Positions 60,071 through 64,000 of a DNA stretch of 64,000 nt are shown here, one piece after another. The stretch lies in NCBI RefSeq assembly GCF_001865575.2, contig NZ_CP017561.2:2790001-2854000 (forward strand). Direction: 5' to 3'. Numbering within the stretch: position 1 is the first letter of the stretch; every line of letters begins with the position of its first letter. This stretch comes from Paraburkholderia sprentiae WSM5005. GTDB lineage: Bacteria > Pseudomonadota > Gammaproteobacteria > Burkholderiales > Burkholderiaceae. Below the pieces are notes generated by a model. That model was not told the DNA's origin. It made no database searches and saw nothing but the letters and a program-made list of their open reading frames with translations. Both the position numbers and the translations under genes were made by a program.

Positions 60071-61489
60071 ATGAAACTTGAAATCGAGCTCGATCGGGAC
60101 AACGGCGTGCCGCTGACCGAGCAGATCGTCGCGGGCGTCTCGGCGTGGATCCGCTCGCGCAATGCGCATCCTGGCTCGAAACTACCGTCGATCCGCCAGT
60201 TCGCCGCAGACTTCGGCGTGAGCCGCTTTCCGGTGATCGAGGCGTACGACCGGCTGGTGTCGCTCGGTTATGTCGACTCCCGCCACGGCTCAGGCTTCTA
60301 CATCGCCGATCGTCAGCCGACCGAGATGCGCTGCCAAGGCACCTCCGACCCGCGCCGCGCCGACGTCGAGTCGGACCATTTGCTGGAGCAATTCAACTTT
60401 CCGGGCGAGACGCTGAAGCTCAGCTCAGGCTTCATTCCCGAAAGCTGGCGCGACATCGATGGCATAGCGCAGGCGATCCGCCACGTGTCACGAACCGATC
60501 CGTCGAGCATGGTCGAGTACGCGACGCCGCTTGGCAACCCGGTCTTGCGGGAGCAGTTGCGCGGCCGCATTGGTCAGCTGGGCATTCAGGCAGACGCGTC
60601 GCAGATTCTCATCACCAATGGCGCGAGCCAGGCGTTCGATCTGCTGGTGCGCTACATGCTCAAGCCAGGCGACACGATCTTTGTCGAGGACCCGGGCTAT
60701 TACAACCTGTACGGCCTGCTCCGACTGCACGGCATGAAGCTGATCGGCATTCCACGCACGGGCCATGGTCCGGACCTCGACGCGATGCAGGCGCAATTGA
60801 AGCTGCACCGGCCCAGATTGCTGCTCATCAACTCCGTGTTCCACAATCCGACCGGCACCACGGTCGCACCGCAGGTCGCGTTCCGTTTGCTGCAAATGGC
60901 GCGCGAACATGGCTTCCAGATTATCGAAGACGACATCTACGCGGATTTCCAGACCGATATCACCGATCGCCTTGCCACCCTCGACCAGCTCGAACAGGTG
61001 ATCTACATCGGCGGGTTGTCCAAGACGCTGTCGTCGTCGCTACGGATCGGCTGCGTGGTAGCGAATCACGCGATCATCAAGGACCTGGTCGACATCAAGA
61101 TGCTGACGAGCATCGGCTGCTCGCGTTTTGCCGAAGCGGTAGCGGTGTCGATGCTGGAGCGCGGCGCATATCGCAAATATCTGGAGCGACTGCGCCGGCA
61201 GATGCGCGGCGCGCTCGGCTCGACCGTCCAGACACTCGAGGATGCCGGCTGGGAGATTTTCGAAGAGCCGGCAGGCGGCAAGTTCGTGTGGGCGCGCGTG
61301 CCTCACGTCGCGGACGCCGAGCGGTTGGTGGAATGCGGCGTGCCGCTCGGTGTAACGGTGCTACCTGGACAACACTTCAGGCCGAATCGGGAGGCGAGCC
61401 CGTGGATCAGGATTCACGTCGCCTTTGGTAACGAGCCGCGCGCGCAGGCGTTTTTTCACGCGGCGGCGCAGTTGCCGCCTGATGCGTGA
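60071..61489 (+). CDS. MocR/PdxR-type transcriptional regulator (GntR HTH plus aminotransferase domain)
   Basis: A 472-residue regulator from ATG 60071 (GAAGGCGAGCG upstream; the frame is open to 60008). The first ~75 residues are a GntR winged helix: PLTEQIVAGVSAWIRSRN, GSKLPSIRQFAADFGVSRFP, RHGSGFYI. The remainder is a class I aminotransferase fold with LITNGASQAFDLL, FHNPTGTTV and the PLP lysine Lys318 in GGLSKTLSSSLR. MocR proteins use PLP as effector, controlling vitamin B6, amine or amino-acid genes. It is divergent from DUF2917. Confidence 0.93.
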   Translation: MKLEIELDRDNGVPLTEQIVAGVSAWIRSRNAHPGSKLPSIRQFAADFGVSRFPVIEAYDRLVSLGYVDSRHGSGFYIADRQPTEMRCQGTSDPRRADVESDHLLEQFNFPGETLKLSSGFIPESWRDIDGIAQAIRHVSRTDPSSMVEYATPLGNPVLREQLRGRIGQLGIQADASQILITNGASQAFDLLVRYMLKPGDTIFVEDPGYYNLYGLLRLHGMKLIGIPRTGHGPDLDAMQAQLKLHRPRLLLINSVFHNPTGTTVAPQVAFRLLQMAREHGFQIIEDDIYADFQTDITDRLATLDQLEQVIYIGGLSKTLSSSLRIGCVVANHAIIKDLVDIKMLTSIGCSRFAEAVAVSMLERGAYRKYLERLRRQMRGALGSTVQTLEDAGWEIFEEPAGGKFVWARVPHVADAERLVECGVPLGVTVLPGQHFRPNREASPWIRIHVAFGNEPRAQAFFHAAAQLPPDA

Positions 61490-61759
61490 ACACGGCGCAG
61501 AGCTTGGCCGTGACGCAGCACCGGCGCCCACGAACAGCACTGCCGACCCGCAACAGGGCGCGTGCCGCACCAGCGAAGTGCGTGTCGCCGCCGTCGTGCC
61601 GCGGCGGCCGCACAAGGGCTTCCCCGGCGCATGGCTGGCGGGCACTCGAGCCATGTTCGTACATGCGCATATTTCTTGCTCGTCTATCCTGTAAACTCTT
61701 CGTCTGCGCCTGCGAACTCCCGCGGTGCCTTGCAAGCGCCGCCATTTCCACACGACTGA

Positions 61760-63037
61760 ATGATGAGCATGATCGAACTCGATCCTCCCGGCTTCCAGCC
61801 ACCACGCCCGATGGCCGGCGACGAAGGCTCCCGGCGTACCGTTCTGTATGGTGGCTACACCGTTTTCAGCGTGTTTCAGCCGGTCTTCTCGGTATCGCAC
61901 CGGCGAGCGATCGGATATCACGCATCGCTGCGCGTTCATGACGAGCATGACAAACAGGTGCCCTCGCACGAAGTCTTTACGCAGGCCGCGCGACGCGGCG
62001 ATCTGCTCGAACTCGGCCGGCTGGCCGAATCGCTGCACCTCGGCAACTTCAACGCGTTTGACAGCCACGACGAATGGCTCTTCCTCAGCCTGCATCCCGC
62101 CGCACTGATGGACACCAGTTACGGTGACGCGCTGCTTGCCGGCTTGAAGACGCTTGGCCTGCCGCCGCAACGCGTGGTGCTCGAAGTATCCGAACAGGCC
62201 GGCGGCGAGACCACGCGCTTTGCCGAAGTCGTCGATTCGCTGCGCAAGTCCGGTTTCCTGATCGCGCTCGACGGCTTTGGCGCCAAGCATTCGAACATCG
62301 ACCGAGTGTGGAATCTGCGGCCGGACATCGTCACGCTGGACCGCTGCATCCTCGCGCAAGCGAGTGAACACTCGCACATCGAGCGCGTTTTGCCGGGCCT
62401 CGTCTCTCTGCTGCACGAGTCCGGGCAACTGGTGCTGATGGGCGGTCTGAGCACCGAGCGCGACGCGCTGATCGCGCTCGAATGCAACGTCGACTTCGTC
62501 CAGGGCGCCTTTTTCGCGGGCCCGAGCGTTGACCCCGTCAAGCCGCAAGTCGCAGCACGTCTGATGGATTCGCTCTCCGCCTCGCTGCGCGAACGCGTCG
62601 CCGCTCGAGAGAAAGCGCAGTCCGCGCGGCTCGCACCGTATGTCACGGCGCTCGAGGCCGCCGCCGCGCAGTTGATCGCCGGGGAACCGATCGCGCAGGC
62701 GAGCGCGCCTTTGCTCGCGCTGGGAGAAACGGCGCGCTGCTTTCTCCTGGATGGTTCGGGCCGGCAGATCGGCGACAACGTGCTGCCGCCGGGCCGCACC
62801 TCGCAACGCGCAAAGCGCTTCAGCCCCCTGCTGCATTCCGAAGGCGCGAGTTGGGAACGCCGCCCGTACTTCATTCAGGCGATGCGTCAACCGGGGCGTG
62901 TTCATCTGACGCCGCCGTATCTGTCGATCAACGAAGCGCACCTGTGCGTCACTGCCTCGATTGCCGCGCATACGTCGCATGGTACGCAGGTGCTATGCGT
63001 CGACATCAACTGGGAAGTCGCGGCTCACCGTAACTGA
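61760..63037 (+). CDS. Degenerate EAL-domain protein with C-terminal YkuI_C/Cache-like sensor
   Basis: A 425-residue protein beginning near ATG 61760 (further ATGs at 61763 and 61769). Residues ~30-275 have an EAL fold, but key residues of c-di-GMP phosphodiesterases are altered: the EAL motif position reads YHASLRV, the DDFG loop reads LDGFG, and the E-V-E-T glutamate position reads GGLSTERD. The end QGAFFAGPS is family-like. So hydrolysis is unlikely and c-di-GMP binding or a protein-partner role is more plausible. A C-terminal domain (ETARCFLLDGSGRQIGDNVL, VLCVDINW) resembles the YkuI_C sensor. Its last 45 bases overlap the convergent sigma-factor gene. Confidence 0.82.
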   Translation: MMSMIELDPPGFQPPRPMAGDEGSRRTVLYGGYTVFSVFQPVFSVSHRRAIGYHASLRVHDEHDKQVPSHEVFTQAARRGDLLELGRLAESLHLGNFNAFDSHDEWLFLSLHPAALMDTSYGDALLAGLKTLGLPPQRVVLEVSEQAGGETTRFAEVVDSLRKSGFLIALDGFGAKHSNIDRVWNLRPDIVTLDRCILAQASEHSHIERVLPGLVSLLHESGQLVLMGGLSTERDALIALECNVDFVQGAFFAGPSVDPVKPQVAARLMDSLSASLRERVAAREKAQSARLAPYVTALEAAAAQLIAGEPIAQASAPLLALGETARCFLLDGSGRQIGDNVLPPGRTSQRAKRFSPLLHSEGASWERRPYFIQAMRQPGRVHLTPPYLSINEAHLCVTASIAAHTSHGTQVLCVDINWEVAAHRN

Positions 63038-64000
63038 TGCCCCCGGATGGTCCTTGATCCGGGCAAGCAGTTCCTTCACCGCGTCGCGGCCAAGCATCCG
63101 GTTGGCCGCGTGCAAATGCGCGGCGCTGGTCAGGATGCGCAGCGAGACGATTCTCGCCGAAAGGTCCGTGGCGCCATCCGTCACCACGTCGATTAACCCG
63201 ACGATGTCGCCGTCGCAGAACAGCGCGATACACACGGCACCCGCCATCGACACCACCTCGGCATGGCTCGCCTGCTGCGCGAGCGATATGATCACGCCCA
63301 TCCACTTCGGACCTGAAACCGGTTCACGGGCGCGCTGCGATTCGGTCCTGGGCGTTGGCCCGTGTGCACCAAGGGCCGGGTCGACCGCGGGGAACGCAGT
63401 GGGCTGAGCGTACAAAGGTACGTCGCTGACAAGTTGCGGCGCCTCGCTGAAAAGCTGTAGCAGGCCCGCCCGGTCTTGCGCTTCGAGCGCCGCGCGCAAA
63501 CGCTCGACGATTCGCCCATGCACCGCTGGATCGGGCCGCTCCAACGGCGCACCCGCACGTCTCAGACGCTCCTTGGCGCGATGAACCATTTGCCGGCAAG
63601 CGGCCGGGTTGCGCTCGAGAATCAAGGCAATTTCTGCATAACCGCACTCGAACGCTTCATGGAGGACGAACGCCGCACGTTCGTCTGGCTTCAAATGTTC
63701 GAGCAGCAGCATCACCCCATAGGACATATCCGCGGCGCGCAGTGCCAACTCCTCCGCAGAGGGCGCGACCTCGTCGAGCCACGGCTCGGGCAGCCAACCG
63801 CTAGCCTGCGACGCACGCTCGCGCTGCGCATGCCGCAGGCGGTCGATCGCCGTGCGCGTCGTGAGCGTGGTGAGCCATGCGACCGGTGTTTGTACCGCCT
63901 GCGTATCGGCCAGATGCCATTTGAGCCAGACGTCCTGAACCGCGTCTTCGGCTTCCGCGCGACTGCCGAGCATCCGATATGCGAGTGCCAGCAGACGGGC
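62993..64000 (-). CDS. ECF sigma factor, SigJ-like with C-terminal domain (5' end beyond the window)
   Basis: The frame stays open to the window edge; the codons past 63973 give LLALAYRMLGSRAEAEDAVQ, which is sigma region 2, so the gene is truncated at its 5' end. Region 4 is EHLKPDERAAFVLHEAFECG, then YAEIALILERNPAACRQMVH. A long C-terminal SnoaL/NTF2-like extension, as in SigJ/ECF41-type factors, follows (about residues 165-335) and normally tunes sigma activity in place of an anti-sigma factor. Its 3' end overlaps the EAL gene by 45 bases. Confidence 0.88.
   Translation of the reverse strand, partial: ARLLALAYRMLGSRAEAEDAVQDVWLKWHLADTQAVQTPVAWLTTLTTRTAIDRLRHAQRERASQASGWLPEPWLDEVAPSAEELALRAADMSYGVMLLLEHLKPDERAAFVLHEAFECGYAEIALILERNPAACRQMVHRAKERLRRAGAPLERPDPAVHGRIVERLRAALEAQDRAGLLQLFSEAPQLVSDVPLYAQPTAFPAVDPALGAHGPTPRTESQRAREPVSGPKWMGVIISLAQQASHAEVVSMAGAVCIALFCDGDIVGLIDVVTDGATDLSARIVSLRILTSAAHLHAANRMLGRDAVKELLARIKDHPGASVTVSRDFPVDVDA

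Overview
The window is high-GC DNA whose gene content and order (ribF-ileS-lspA-coaBC-dut-clpA/clpS-csp-icd) point to a Burkholderiaceae chromosome, most likely Paraburkholderia or Burkholderia. This attribution rests on recognised protein families and synteny, not on a database search.

Bases 1-18,480 are housekeeping core: the end of ribF, ileS overlapping lspA, coaBC with a TTG start, a luciferase-like oxidoreductase, dut, a convergent clpS-clpA operon, a cold-shock gene with a long leader, icd, an RluE-type pseudouridine synthase, a tiny exported Ala/Lys/His-rich protein, a DUF192 protein, a stand-alone elongation factor G, a cupin and a NiCoT-type Ni/Co transporter.

Bases 18,600-47,670 are an accessory, surface-oriented block, almost all on the minus strand. 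It starts with a type I secretion set: a HlyD-type adaptor, a LapB-type ABC exporter, an RcsB-like response regulator and a TolC-like outer-membrane protein. The tolC-like gene carries a duplicated copy of the exporter's upstream region and first ~22 codons. An IS3-family transposase remnant lies between the regulator and the tolC-like gene. After alaA and tRNA-Asp(GTC) comes a cluster with a small protein, a MurF-like Mur ligase fused to a large N-terminal helical domain, an exported alpha/beta hydrolase and a second-type Ddl; it looks like a murein-style Ddl-MurF step moved to another purpose. Then follow an OmpA-family protein and a 3,547-residue Bap/LapF-type adhesin. About two thirds of that adhesin is an uninterrupted (Asp-Ala)n tract with scattered Asp-Ser, encoded by about 7 kb of 6-bp-periodic DNA that is open in all frames. 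The secretion genes are the obvious export route for it.

Bases 47,670-64,000 are metabolic and regulatory: a four-gene oligopeptide-type ABC operon with ATGA overlaps, a Rap1a/Tai-like periplasmic protein behind a perfect inverted repeat, an aldo/keto reductase divergent from a GntR/UTRA regulator, a family III CoA-transferase divergent from a citrate synthase with an N-terminal MerR-like helix-turn-helix, a DUF2917 protein divergent from a MocR-type regulator, a degenerate EAL protein, and the 3' part of an ECF (SigJ-like) sigma factor that runs off the window.

The most promising undescribed items are the (DA)n adhesin with its secretion and OmpA partners, the Ddl/MurF-fusion/hydrolase cluster, the duplicated leader grafted onto the tolC-like gene, and the HTH-citrate synthase with an adjacent palindrome.
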